A stretch of 64,000 bases of DNA, from the NCBI RefSeq assembly GCF_000368825.1, contig NZ_KB849710.1, forward strand, positions 62,001 to 126,000, in the 5' to 3' direction. A model generated the notes under the pieces. That model did not search any database. It had not been told where the DNA came from and saw only the letters and a program-made list of their open reading frames with translations. How positions within the stretch are numbered: the stretch's first letter is position 1; each line of letters begins with the position of its first letter. Positions 29,349 to 38,034 of this stretch are shown piece after piece. This DNA is from Acinetobacter ursingii DSM 16037 = CIP 107286 (lineage in GTDB: Bacteria; Pseudomonadota; Gammaproteobacteria; Pseudomonadales; Moraxellaceae). Made by a program: the position numbers and the translations under genes.

Positions 29349-29558
29349 TATAATGCACACGATAATAGTTGATAAACAGTAAGATTATTCTGGATAATCT
29401 AGCCAACCACGCCGCAGGGAAAATTTCCCTGCGACCTTGTTAGAAATGTGGCTGATTGAAGGTGACTTTAAATTCGATAAGATTATGATGTCATTCATCA
29501 TATCGAATCCCATTTACCCAGCTTAGGATTTGCCAGGCTTAAAAAGGCTTTGCCACAT
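29349..29558 (+). promoter_or_regulatory. Candidate promoter and structured leader upstream of dxs
   Basis: TATAAT at 29349-29354 is a good -10, though the -35 is weak. The next 200 bases before dxs hold a perfect 21-base palindrome centred at 29423 (CGCAGGGAAA...TTTCCCTGCG, 29413-29433). A second inverted repeat pairs ATTCGATA at 29472-29479 with TATCGAAT at 29501-29508, with further pairing inside. The 310-base gap between ribA and dxs contains no open frame. A leader this long with two stems may be regulatory; I recognise no riboswitch consensus in it. Confidence 0.45.
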
Positions 29559-31472
29559 ATGTTGTATACCGAAATACCAACTCAACGCCCTGTTACGCCA
29601 TTGTTAGATGAAGTTGATCATCCACAACAATTACGTCAGCTCGAGCAAGGCCAATTGACTCAAGTGGCTGATGAGTTGCGTCAGTTTATTTTATATGCGG
29701 CAGGACAAAGTGGCGGGCACTTTGGCGCAAATTTAGGTGTAATTGAGCTAACTGTTGCGCTTCATTATAGTTTTAATACCCCGCATGATCGTTTGATCTG
29801 GGATGTGGGTCATCAGGCTTATCCGCACAAAGCATTGACGGGGCGTCGTGAACAATTGACCACGATTCGTGCTCAACATGGTCTGGCTGCATTCCCTGCG
29901 CGTGAAGAATCTGTATTTGATACTTTTGGTGTTGGGCATTCTTCGACTGCAATTTCGGCAGGACTGGGTATGTCACTTGCGCGCCGTTATCAGCAAAATC
30001 CATGCGAAGTGGTGTGTATTGTGGGTGATGGCGCCATGACCGCAGGTATGGCTTTTGAAGCCATGAATGATGCTGTGGCACATGATGCAGATCTAATTGT
30101 GGTTTTAAATGACAACGATATGTCCATCTCCTGTAGCACAGGTGGCTTTGCCAAACATTTGGCAGCCATTTGGGAACATGGTCATTCAGTCAATATCAAT
30201 GACGAGGGTGAGGCTTATGTACAGCCCCATCCACAATGGACATATAATTCACGGTTACATCAGTCTGCTACTGATGCCGCAGATAACTTATTTAAAGCCA
30301 TTGGTTTTGATTATTTTGGCCCTTTTGATGGCCATGATGTCGAACAACTGGTCAATGTTTTCAATGCGCTGAAAAAACGTAAAGGACCTCGTCTGGTTCA
30401 TGTCTATACTAAAAAAGGCAAAGGATTTAAGCCTGCCGAAGCTGATCCGATCACCTATCACGCCATTACCAAAATTGCACCAGTCGCGACTGCGCCAGCA
30501 AAAAAATTACCTCCAAAATATTCTGATGTCTTTGGGCAATGGTTATGTGATCAAGCGGAGCAGGATGATCGACTTTTAGCGATTACCCCCGCGATGTGTG
30601 AGGGGTCAGGCATGGTGAAATTTGCCAAGCAATATCCTGAACGTTTCTTTGATGTAGCGATCGCTGAGCAACATGCAGTCACCTTGGCTGCGGGCATGGC
30701 GTGTGAAGGCTTAAAACCTGTTGTGGCAATTTACTCAACCTTTTTGCAACGCGGTTATGATCAACTGATTCACGATGTGGCTTTACAGAATCTGGATGTG
30801 ACTTTTGGTATTGATCGTGCGGGTTTAGTGGGTGAAGATGGTCCAACGCATGCTGGTGCCTATGATTATGCCTATATGCGTACTGTGCCAAACATGGTGA
30901 TCATGGCACCTAAAGATGAAAATGAATGTCGTCAAATGTTGCATACCGCGTATTTACATCATGGACCTGCCGCAGTACGTTACCCACGTGGTAATGGAGT
31001 TGGCGTTGAAATTCAACAAACATTGACCGCGCTCGAAATAGGCAAAGCTGAAATTGTAGCGGAATACCACGCCGAATATGATGAACAAATTAGCATTCTA
31101 GCCTTTGGTAGTCGTGTGACGGCAGCTATTGAAGCGGCTATTCAACTCAGCAAAATGCATGATATTGGGGTACGTGTCATCAATATGCGTTTTGTGAAGC
31201 CGTTGGATGAACAAATCATTCGTGATTTCGCAGAAAAAACCAGTTTATTTGTGACAGTTGAAGAGCATGCGGTTATGGCTGGTGCAGGCAGTGCCGTAAA
31301 TGAGTTTTTGGCCAAAGCACAAATCTTGAAACCAATACTGAACTTAGGCTTAGCTGACAGTTTTCTGGCTCAAGCCACACATGCACAGATGTTACAGAAC
31401 TGTGGGCTAGATGCGGAAGGTATCCAGAAAGCCATAGAAAAAGTGTGGTTAAAGCTTGTACAGACAGCTTAA
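29559..31472 (+). CDS. dxs: 1-deoxy-D-xylulose-5-phosphate synthase
   Basis: This thiamine-diphosphate enzyme condenses pyruvate and glyceraldehyde 3-phosphate at the entry of the MEP isoprenoid pathway. The start at 29559 ([16 protein letters not shown]) fits Acinetobacter proteins better than a TTG at 29550 and gives 637 residues. The TPP motif [17 protein letters not shown]...LNDNDMSIS lies at about 155-190. The pyrimidine domain starts near 320 with [13 protein letters not shown] holding the catalytic Glu, and the transketolase C-domain follows from about 510. Length and motifs are normal. Confidence 0.97.
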   Translation: MLYTEIPTQRPVTPLLDEVDHPQQLRQLEQGQLTQVADELRQFILYAAGQSGGHFGANLGVIELTVALHYSFNTPHDRLIWDVGHQAYPHKALTGRREQLTTIRAQHGLAAFPAREESVFDTFGVGHSSTAISAGLGMSLARRYQQNPCEVVCIVGDGAMTAGMAFEAMNDAVAHDADLIVVLNDNDMSISCSTGGFAKHLAAIWEHGHSVNINDEGEAYVQPHPQWTYNSRLHQSATDAADNLFKAIGFDYFGPFDGHDVEQLVNVFNALKKRKGPRLVHVYTKKGKGFKPAEADPITYHAITKIAPVATAPAKKLPPKYSDVFGQWLCDQAEQDDRLLAITPAMCEGSGMVKFAKQYPERFFDVAIAEQHAVTLAAGMACEGLKPVVAIYSTFLQRGYDQLIHDVALQNLDVTFGIDRAGLVGEDGPTHAGAYDYAYMRTVPNMVIMAPKDENECRQMLHTAYLHHGPAAVRYPRGNGVGVEIQQTLTALEIGKAEIVAEYHAEYDEQISILAFGSRVTAAIEAAIQLSKMHDIGVRVINMRFVKPLDEQIIRDFAEKTSLFVTVEEHAVMAGAGSAVNEFLAKAQILKPILNLGLADSFLAQATHAQMLQNCGLDAEGIQKAIEKVWLKLVQTA

Positions 31473-31509
31473 ATTCTTCAGTTAAAAAAATCCTAACATT
31501 TTTTACCCA

Positions 31510-31543
31510 AAAGCGCGCTAATTTGATAGAATCTGCGCGCTTT
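31510..31543 (+). terminator. Inverted repeat between dxs and suhB
   Basis: AAAGCGCGC at 31510-31518 pairs perfectly with GCGCGCTTT at 31535-31543. It may end dxs transcripts; it also encloses a TAGAAT that could be the suhB -10, so the role is ambiguous. Confidence 0.45.
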
Positions 31544-31590
31544 CATGCATTATTCTTTGTCAAAATCTTCAAACTTGTAGTGGGTGTTCA

Positions 31591-32421
31591 ATGGAACCTA
31601 TGGTGGTCATGGCTGCGCGTGCAGCTCAATTAGTTGGTCAAGAGCTTTTAAAAGCACATCAAAATCGTCATAAGCTCGATCTACAAGTTGAAGAAAAAGG
31701 CATTGAAGGTCCAGTAACACGTGTTGACCGTTATTTAGAACAACTGACCATTGATACTTTACGTAAAAGTTATAAGAACCACAGCTTTCTAGGTGAAGAG
31801 TTTGGCCTACAAGAAGGCAAAGGTCATGATGCCGATTGGTGTTGGGTAATTGACCCATTAGATGGCACACAAAACTTTATCAACGGTTTTCCACATTTTT
31901 GTATATCTATTGCTGTGCAACATAAAGGCATTACCCAACATGGTGTGATTTACGATCCAGTTCGCGATGAATTATTTTCAGCGAGTCGTGGTCGCGGTGC
32001 TGTCATGAATCAGCGTCGTATCCGTGTCAATGTCCGTGACAATCTAGAAAATGCTTTCTTAGCAGTGGGTCATCCTTATCGTGCGATGCGTAATGGCGAA
32101 GTGGTATCTTATGCCGAGCAACATTTTGCTTCATTGCTAGCAGTGACTCAAGCGGGAGCGCATATTCGTCGTGCAGGTTCTGCTGCGTTAGATTTGGCTT
32201 ATGTTGCTGCGGGTCGTTTTGATGGCTTCTTTGAAGTAGGTCTAAAACCGTGGGATATTGCTGCGGGTGAATTGATTGTCAAAGAAGCAGGCGGTGTTGT
32301 GGTCGATGCCCGTGGTGGCAATGATTCAATGGAAAATGGTCAGGTTCTGGCATCTTCATTAAAAATGTTAAAGCCATTGATGCAAACGGTTGTACCTGCA
32401 TGGGGCGAAATGGCGAAGTAA
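31591..32421 (+). CDS. suhB: Inositol-1-monophosphatase family protein SuhB
   Basis: The 276-residue protein has the Mg-dependent inositol-phosphatase fold. The metal ligands are in FLGEEFG (Glu), DPLDGTQNF (two Asp) and KPWDIAAG (Asp). In E. coli SuhB is also part of the rRNA antitermination complex, which is why it is widely conserved; whether that applies here is inference. Length is typical (267-277). A terminator follows, and the next gene is a broken kinase-like frame. Confidence 0.92.
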   Translation: MEPMVVMAARAAQLVGQELLKAHQNRHKLDLQVEEKGIEGPVTRVDRYLEQLTIDTLRKSYKNHSFLGEEFGLQEGKGHDADWCWVIDPLDGTQNFINGFPHFCISIAVQHKGITQHGVIYDPVRDELFSASRGRGAVMNQRRIRVNVRDNLENAFLAVGHPYRAMRNGEVVSYAEQHFASLLAVTQAGAHIRRAGSAALDLAYVAAGRFDGFFEVGLKPWDIAAGELIVKEAGGVVVDARGGNDSMENGQVLASSLKMLKPLMQTVVPAWGEMAK

Positions 32422-32437
32422 GCTGAATCGATGCATT

Positions 32438-32473
32438 AAAAAGCTCTCATGAAAATTTGAGGGCTTTTTTTAT
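32438..32473 (+). terminator. Intrinsic terminator after suhB
   Basis: AAAAAGCTCTCA pairs with TGAGGGCTTTTT (one G-U), ending in seven T on the + strand. Confidence 0.85.
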
Positions 32474-32495
32474 AATAAGAGAAATAGATAAAGTC

Positions 32496-33034
32496 ATGAT
32501 GATTTATTTGATTGGTCCAGGTGGAGCGGGAAAAACAACAACTGCACAGTTGTTAGCATCACAACTTGGCTGGGATTGTTTTGATCTGGACTTATACTTT
32601 ATGCAAACTGTGGGCGATATTTCCACATATATTGACCAATTTGGTTATGCATATTATGCACAAAAAATATTGAGTGTTACTTAACCATAATGCATAAGGT
32701 TCATCAAAAAGGAAGTAATGTAATTGTGGTCTGCTCTTCTGGTTTTATGATTTATCCAGAAGACATTCATTTAAATTATTTAGAGCTCAAAAAGCAAATA
32801 CTTGAACATTCTTTAACTTTTGTATTGCTTCCTTCGTTAAGTTTTGAAATTTGTGTGCAGGAAATTGTCAAAAGACAAATGAATCGACCCTATTTAAAAG
32901 CCTCAGCAGAGAAAGAACGCGATAAAATAATACAGAGATTTCATATTTATTCTCAATTACCCTGTCAAATCATGCTTACAGATGTACAGCCATTACAAGT
33001 GGTAAATAATATTAAAAACAATTTGAATCAATAG
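32496..33034 (+). pseudogene. Shikimate-kinase-like P-loop protein, frameshifted
   Basis: From ATG 32496 the first frame reads IYLIGPGGAGKTTTAQLLASQ (Walker A GPGGAGKTT) and FDLDLYFMQ, as in shikimate and gluconate kinases. It stops at 32682-32684. The second frame resumes at a run of six A (32662-32667). One extra A would give a continuous protein of about 180 residues running ...YYAQKNIECYLTIMHKVHQKG... into the C-terminal part that ends at 33034. The C-terminal part contains MNRPYLKASAEKE, the place of the lid region with its Arg. It is related to but clearly distinct from AroK. Either a young pseudogene or a homopolymer sequencing error. Confidence 0.75.
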
Positions 33035-33130
33035 TTTATATTTTTTATGCAATTATTTATTGCAGAGAGTGAGTCAACTTGTTTGATTTTATGTAAAAAC
33101 CTATTAAAAAAGGTGACTTTTAAAAACTTT

Positions 33131-33413
33131 CTGTTATACTCTCGCCACGCACTTAAATTTCCGTTCATTACCTGAACATTCTGTTCTATTCATTGTATGC
33201 GCACGCCGTCCATAGAGAGGACCATTCATTGCGCCCAAATCGCTCAGCGATTCTTCAGGTTCCGGCCGTAATCATGCGTGCGTATAGTCTACATCGTCGT
33301 TATTCGGATTGCTGTTGAATATAAACTATTCAGCCTAAGATGCCGTGCCGCCTTTTGTCGATGTCCATATTTGTATTTATTAAAATGGAGCACCCATCAG
33401 GGTGAAACTCTCT
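33131..33413 (+). promoter_or_regulatory. Promoter and long structured leader of the DEAD-box helicase gene
   Basis: GTGACT (33112-33117) and TATACT (33133-33138) sit about 16 bases apart and form a plausible promoter. The roughly 270-base leader that follows has no ORF of its own worth calling. It contains a long-range pairing of TATGCGCACGC (33196-33206) with GCGTGCGTATA (33276-33286, one G-U). Inside it lies a 6-bp hairpin, AATCGC-TCA-GCGATT (33238-33252). RNA helicase messages often carry long, temperature- or autoregulation-sensitive leaders; that role here is inference. Confidence 0.5.
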
Positions 33414-35339
33414 ATGAGCAAAACTTTTGCCGATTTCTCTCTACACGAATCTTTACAACAAGCACTACAGGACCTTGGTTTCACTTCACCAACCCCTGTG
33501 CAAGAACAAGCGATTCCAGCTGCTATTGAAGGTAAAGACCTTTTAGTATCAAGCCAAACTGGTTCTGGTAAAACAGCAGCATTTTTATTACCAACATTAC
33601 ATGCGCTTGCTGGTCAGGACACTTTTGTTCCGTTTAAAGAACGCATGAAAGCAGTAACTCAACCGAATATTTTAGTGATTTCACCAACACGTGAATTGGC
33701 TCAACAAGTCAGTCAAGATGCGATTGCATTTGTACGTCATATGAAAGGTGTTCGTATCGCTGCGATTATGGGTGGTATGCCATTTGCAAAACAAATTCAA
33801 CAATTAAAAGGCGCGCAAGTAGTGGTTGCTACTCCAGGCCGTTTGTTGGATTTGGTCAATCGTCGTCAAATTAAATTAGACAAAGTAGATGCTTTAATTG
33901 TCGATGAAGCGGATCGTATGCTTGATCTTGGTTTCTCTGAAGATTTGGAAGCGATTAGCGAATTAGCTGCAAACCGTAAACAAACATTGATGTTCTCTGC
34001 AACATTTGCTGATCGTATCATCCGTCTTGCTGAATGCATGATGCAAGATCCAATGCGTATTGCGATTGAGACAGGTCATTCAACTAATACTGACATTACC
34101 CAGACTTTACACTGGACTGATGGTTTTGAGCATAAGAAAAAATTGCTGACTCACTGGTTAAGTGATGAAAATCTAGATCAGGCTGTGGTGTTTGCAAGCA
34201 CACAAGAAGACACAGATATGCTGGCTGAAGAACTTGCTGAAGCAGGTCATTCAGTGGTTGCACTTCATGGTGCAATGCCACAAACCGTGCGTAACCGCCG
34301 TTTGCGTAGCATTCGTGAAGGTAAAGCTAAAATCTTGGTTGCGACTGACGTTGCTGCGCGTGGTTTAGACGTACCGACTATTTCTCACGTGATTAACTTT
34401 GGCTTGCCAATGAAACACGAAGATTATGTGCATCGTATCGGTCGTACAGGTCGTGCAGGTCGTACAGGTCAGGCGATTACTTTAGCAACTTATCGTGAGC
34501 GCGGTAAAATTCGTGCCCTTGAAGATTATTTAGAAGCGCGTTTGAGCGTTTCTGAAATCGAAGGCTTAGAGCCATCTCCACCTCCTGCGCGTTCAGGTCG
34601 TGATGGCGGTGGTCGTGGTCGCGGTGGTAACGGTGGTGGTCGTCGTGAAGGCGGTCGCGGTGGTTTTGGTGGCGGTCGTCGTTTTGAAGGCGAAAGCAAC
34701 TTTAAACGTCGTGAAGGTGGTCGTGATGATCGTCCGCGTCGTAGTTTCGATGATAAACCACGTGGTGAACGTCCTGCATTCGGCGGTGAAGATCGTCCGC
34801 GTCGCGAGTTCAATTCTGACCGTCCACGTCGTGAAGGCGGTTTTGAAGATCGTCCAAAACGTAGCTTCGGTGGTGAAGATCGTCCGCGTCGCGAGTTCAA
34901 TTCTGACCGTCCACGTCGTGAAGGTGGTTTTGAAGACCGTCCAAAACGTAGCTTCGGTGGTGAAGATCGTCCGCGTCGCGAATTCAATTCTGACCGTCCA
35001 CGTCGTGAAGGTGGTTTTAATGATAAACCGCGTTTCGAATCAAATGATGACAACCGTGGTAATCGCGTAGATTACAAACCACGTCGTGAGGGTGGTTTCG
35101 GTGATCGTCCAAAACGTGATTTTGGTGATCGTCCAGCACGTCGCGAAGGTGGTTTTGGTGACCGTCCACAACGTTCATTTGGTGATGATCGTCCGAAGCG
35201 TAGTTTTGGTGGTGAAGATCGTCCTAAACGTACTTTTGGTGGTGAAGACCGTCCAAAACGTTTCGGTGATGACCGTCCGCGCCGTGGTGTAAACGAAGAA
35301 AACTTTGGTCGTGACCGTTCACGTAAAAATGATCGTTAA
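33414..35339 (+). CDS. DEAD-box ATP-dependent RNA helicase with repetitive RGD-rich tail
   Basis: Translation from ATG 33414 (MSKTFADFSL) gives 641 residues. All helicase motifs are present: Q-motif near 23-34, Walker A SSQTGSGKT (46-54), PTRELAQ (91-97), TPGR (140-143), DEAD (164-167), SAT (195-197), ATDVAARGLD and HRIGRTGRAGR. VDEADRMLDLGF is most like RhlE. From about residue 385 the tail is disordered and made of GGEDRPRREFNSDRPRREGGF-type units with many Arg, Gly, Asp and Glu, probably an RNA-binding, condensate-forming extension. It likely helps ribosome assembly or RNA decay. The leader and terminator show a single-gene unit. Confidence 0.93.
   Translation: MSKTFADFSLHESLQQALQDLGFTSPTPVQEQAIPAAIEGKDLLVSSQTGSGKTAAFLLPTLHALAGQDTFVPFKERMKAVTQPNILVISPTRELAQQVSQDAIAFVRHMKGVRIAAIMGGMPFAKQIQQLKGAQVVVATPGRLLDLVNRRQIKLDKVDALIVDEADRMLDLGFSEDLEAISELAANRKQTLMFSATFADRIIRLAECMMQDPMRIAIETGHSTNTDITQTLHWTDGFEHKKKLLTHWLSDENLDQAVVFASTQEDTDMLAEELAEAGHSVVALHGAMPQTVRNRRLRSIREGKAKILVATDVAARGLDVPTISHVINFGLPMKHEDYVHRIGRTGRAGRTGQAITLATYRERGKIRALEDYLEARLSVSEIEGLEPSPPPARSGRDGGGRGRGGNGGGRREGGRGGFGGGRRFEGESNFKRREGGRDDRPRRSFDDKPRGERPAFGGEDRPRREFNSDRPRREGGFEDRPKRSFGGEDRPRREFNSDRPRREGGFEDRPKRSFGGEDRPRREFNSDRPRREGGFNDKPRFESNDDNRGNRVDYKPRREGGFGDRPKRDFGDRPARREGGFGDRPQRSFGDDRPKRSFGGEDRPKRTFGGEDRPKRFGDDRPRRGVNEENFGRDRSRKNDR
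34779..35018 (+). repeat. 87-bp tandem repeats inside the helicase tail
   Basis: The same 29-codon unit starts at 34779, 34866 and 34953; the third copy diverges after about 66 bases. Copies differ at only a few bases, mostly synonymous. Shorter related units (RPKRSFGGED) continue to about 35270. Confidence 0.9.
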
Positions 35340-35362
35340 GATTTAATTTCTGAAGTTATTTT

Positions 35363-35392
35363 AAAGCCGATGCTTTTATGCATCGGCTTTTT
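35363..35392 (+). terminator. Intrinsic terminator after the DEAD-box gene
   Basis: AAAGCCGATGC (35363-35373) pairs perfectly with GCATCGGCTTT (35380-35390) and is followed by TT. Confidence 0.85.
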
Positions 35393-35454
35393 CTTGTAAT
35401 AAAACTATCAAAAAATATATAATATGAGAACTGTGTCAGGTTTTTATTGTAAAA

Positions 35455-35649
35455 ATGAAAGAAAAAAAGGATCTTAATGTAAAATTCTTGTCCCGATTAC
35501 GTCATTTCAATTTGCGCAAACTTGGCGCAGCGCTAGTAATTGGGAATGCTTTATATTTTTCTTATAGTATCTACGTTCATCATGACATTTCACCACAAGC
35601 ACTTGCAATGCAAGATCATCAAAATAACAGTATTCAGCTCATCAAGTAA
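35455..35649 (+). CDS. Small single-span membrane protein (hypothetical)
   Basis: The 64-residue frame has a basic N-terminus (about 1-24), one membrane segment (about 26-42, LGAALVIGNALYFSYSIYV) and a hydrophilic tail. The ribosome binding site is poor, but the positive-inside pattern is convincing for a real membrane protein. No family recognised. Confidence 0.5.
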   Translation: MKEKKDLNVKFLSRLRHFNLRKLGAALVIGNALYFSYSIYVHHDISPQALAMQDHQNNSIQLIK

Positions 35650-35738
35650 TTGGTCGTTTCATTGTTAAATAACAAGAATTTCATAAACGTTCAGTGCTAT
35701 ATTATGCGAGCTTAAAATATGCAGGAACATATACTGCT

Positions 35739-36557
35739 ATGAATAATTCGATACTTTCGACAGCTCAGCCACTGATTGAAGTGAAAAATCTGAGTTTTAA
35801 TCGAGGGGAGCGCGTCATCTATGACAATGTTGATTTAACCATTCGACGTGGACAAATTACAGGCATCATGGGGCCATCAGGCACAGGAAAAACAACACTA
35901 TTACGATTAATTGGGGGACAATTAACTCCAGATCGTGGTGAGGTTCTGCTTGATGGTAAGGATATTGCCAGCATGTCTCGTCAAGAGTTATTTGCCGCAC
36001 GGGCACGTATGGGTATGCTGTTTCAAAGTGGCGCACTCTTTACTGATATGTCTGTCTATGAAAACGTGGCATTCCCCATTCGTGCGCATACCCATTTACC
36101 AGAACATTTAATCGCTGAATTGGTCGGACTTAAATTAGAATCCGTCGGTTTGCGCGGTGCAGAACACCTGATGCCAACAGAGCTGTCAGGCGGGATGAAT
36201 CGTCGTGTGGCTCTAGCACGAGCCATTGCCCTTGATCCAGATTTGATCATGTATGATGAACCTTTTGCGGGTCAGGATCCGATTGTAAAAGGAGTATTGA
36301 CGCGATTGATCCGTTCACTCCGTGAAGCATTAGATCTAACCACGATAATTGTGTCTCATGATGTTGCTGAAACACTTGAAATTTCAGATTATATTTATGT
36401 GATTGCCGAAGGTAAAATTCAGGGAGAGGGGACCCCTGAACAATTACAGGCTTCAGCTTCACCTTTTGTAAAACAGTTTTTGACAGGCTCTGCCGAAGGA
36501 CCCGTTGAATATCAATTTAGCCATCAAGCATATTTAAGTAACGAGGTACATCCATGA
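35739..36557 (+). CDS. mlaF: Mla phospholipid transport ATP-binding subunit
   Basis: The start at 35739 (MNNSILSTAQPLIEV) gives 272 residues, close to E. coli MlaF (269); an upstream GTG at 35694 would add 15 residues. It is the ABC ATPase of the MlaFEDB complex that moves phospholipids between the membranes to keep the outer membrane asymmetric. Walker A GPSGTGKTT (about 49-57), signature LSGGM and Walker B LIMYDEPF are intact. Its stop overlaps the mlaE start by four bases (ATGA), and the operon order mlaFEDCB is complete. Confidence 0.95.
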   Translation: MNNSILSTAQPLIEVKNLSFNRGERVIYDNVDLTIRRGQITGIMGPSGTGKTTLLRLIGGQLTPDRGEVLLDGKDIASMSRQELFAARARMGMLFQSGALFTDMSVYENVAFPIRAHTHLPEHLIAELVGLKLESVGLRGAEHLMPTELSGGMNRRVALARAIALDPDLIMYDEPFAGQDPIVKGVLTRLIRSLREALDLTTIIVSHDVAETLEISDYIYVIAEGKIQGEGTPEQLQASASPFVKQFLTGSAEGPVEYQFSHQAYLSNEVHP

Positions 36558-37333
36558 ATGCGATTGCCTGGTTAGGTCGACTCGTGATTGAGCGGGTACG
36601 TGGAATTGGTGACGCAACGGTTATGTTGCTACAAATTATCTTTTCTTTGCCGTCTGCGGGTGGTTTTGGTCGATTTATCTACCAAATGTACCGTGTTGGG
36701 GTCATGTCCTTACTCATCATCGCTGTATCTGGGTTATTTATTGGGGCTGTTCTTGGCTTGCAGATGTATAACATTTTGGTGACTTTTGGTAGTGAGGCCA
36801 TGCTAGGCACCGCAATTGCACTGACCTTATTGCGTGAGCTTGCACCTGTTGTAGCAGCGTTATTATTTGCAGGACGTGCAGGCTCTGCGCTAACTGCTGA
36901 AATTGGTCTGATGAAAGCCACAGAGCAACTTTCCAGTATGGAAATGATTGGGGTTGATCCATTAAAACGTGTGGTTTCGCCTAGATTATGGGCTGGGATT
37001 GTGAGTTTACCGATGCTCTCAATTATATTTGCTGCGATTGGTATTTTTGGCGGTAAAGTCGTCGGTGTCGATTTTTTGGGCGCGGATGATGGTTCATTTT
37101 GGAGTGGCATGCAAAGTTCGATTCAGTTTATGCATGACATTTTTAATGGAACCGTGATTAAAAGTATTGTATTTGCTCTGATTTGTACATGGATTGCGGT
37201 TTATCAGGGCTATGCCTGTGAACCGACTTCAGAAGGTATTGCGACATCAACCACTCGTACAGTGGTGTATTCATCGCTGTGTGTTTTAGGTTTTGACTTT
37301 GTGTTGACTGCGGTCATGTTCGGAGGTGTTTAA
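36554..37333 (+). CDS. mlaE: Mla phospholipid transport permease
   Basis: The 259-residue inner-membrane protein has the MlaE/YrbE permease layout: an N-terminal interface helix and five membrane segments. The conserved LTLLRELAPVVAALLFAGRAGSA region forms the coupling helix to MlaF, and EQLSSMEMIGVDPLKRVVSPR follows. It forms the channel core of the Mla complex. The stop overlaps the mlaD start by one base (TAATG). Confidence 0.97.
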   Translation: MNAIAWLGRLVIERVRGIGDATVMLLQIIFSLPSAGGFGRFIYQMYRVGVMSLLIIAVSGLFIGAVLGLQMYNILVTFGSEAMLGTAIALTLLRELAPVVAALLFAGRAGSALTAEIGLMKATEQLSSMEMIGVDPLKRVVSPRLWAGIVSLPMLSIIFAAIGIFGGKVVGVDFLGADDGSFWSGMQSSIQFMHDIFNGTVIKSIVFALICTWIAVYQGYACEPTSEGIATSTTRTVVYSSLCVLGFDFVLTAVMFGGV

Positions 37334-38016
37334 TGAAATCACGTACTAGTGAGCTGGCCGTAGGGATTTTTGTCATTATCTTTGGCGTGGCCTTGTTCTT
37401 TTTGGCGATGAAAGTCAGTGGTCTGGTTGGAACCAATTTAAATGACAGTTATCACATGACGGCGCGTTTTGATAATGTGAATGGTCTTAAACCACGTGCT
37501 AAAGTCACCATGAGTGGCGTAACTGTCGGACGGGTTGAATCGATTACGCTTGATCCTGTGACTCGTTTGGCGACTGTTGATTTTGATCTGGATGGAAAAT
37601 TGACCTCATTCAATGCAGAACAGCTCAAGGCGGTTCAACAAAATGCTTTGGATGAGTTACGTTACAGTTCTGATTATACGCAAGCCAATGCTGCGCAACA
37701 AAAAGAAATGGAACAGAAACTGATTGCCAACATGAAATCCATCACTAATATCGATGAAGATGCTTATATAATGATAGCAACCAACGGTTTATTAGGTGAA
37801 AAGTATCTTAAAATTGTACCAGGTGGTGGATTTAACTATTTAAAACGTGGTGAAAATATTACCAATACTCAAGGTACAATGGATCTTGAAGATCTGATTA
37901 GTAAGTTTATTACTGGTGGTGCCAATAAATCATCATCGGGTGGCTCGGCAGAAGACTCGGCGTCACAGCCACAAGCGGCTGCATCCAATAGTGCCGAACC
38001 TTCTTTTACTGAGTAA
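37333..38016 (+). CDS. mlaD: Mla MCE-domain periplasmic subunit
   Basis: The 227-residue protein is anchored by one N-terminal membrane helix (about 7-28), followed by an MCE domain that forms the hexameric lipid-conducting ring. VNGLKPRAKVTMSGVTVGRVESI starts the MCE fold and TNGLLGEKYLKIVPGG ends it. Between these lies an insertion of roughly 45 residues (about 97-142, Gln/Ala-rich) that E. coli MlaD (183 residues) lacks; such an insertion is known in Acinetobacter MlaD. A Ser/Ala/Glu-rich tail closes the protein. Confidence 0.95.
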   Translation: MKSRTSELAVGIFVIIFGVALFFLAMKVSGLVGTNLNDSYHMTARFDNVNGLKPRAKVTMSGVTVGRVESITLDPVTRLATVDFDLDGKLTSFNAEQLKAVQQNALDELRYSSDYTQANAAQQKEMEQKLIANMKSITNIDEDAYIMIATNGLLGEKYLKIVPGGGFNYLKRGENITNTQGTMDLEDLISKFITGGANKSSSGGSAEDSASQPQAAASNSAEPSFTE

Positions 38017-38034
38017 TTTTAAGGAGCGATTCTT

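Noticed and set aside
29413..29433. GCAGGG...CCCTGC palindrome near ribA resembling part of an FMN riboswitch
   Set aside because: The rest of the RFN consensus is absent and the element lies before dxs, divergent from ribA.
33278..33529. 83-codon frame in the helicase leader
   Set aside because: No ribosome binding site, overlaps the helicase start and has no protein-like composition; the region is better explained as untranslated leader.
34779..35018. Regular repeats as a possible CRISPR array
   Set aside because: Copies are directly adjacent without unique spacers and lie in frame within a gene.
34526..35292. Long open frames on both strands inside the helicase tail
   Set aside because: They are shadows of the biased Arg/Gly codons in the repeats and give low-complexity proteins.
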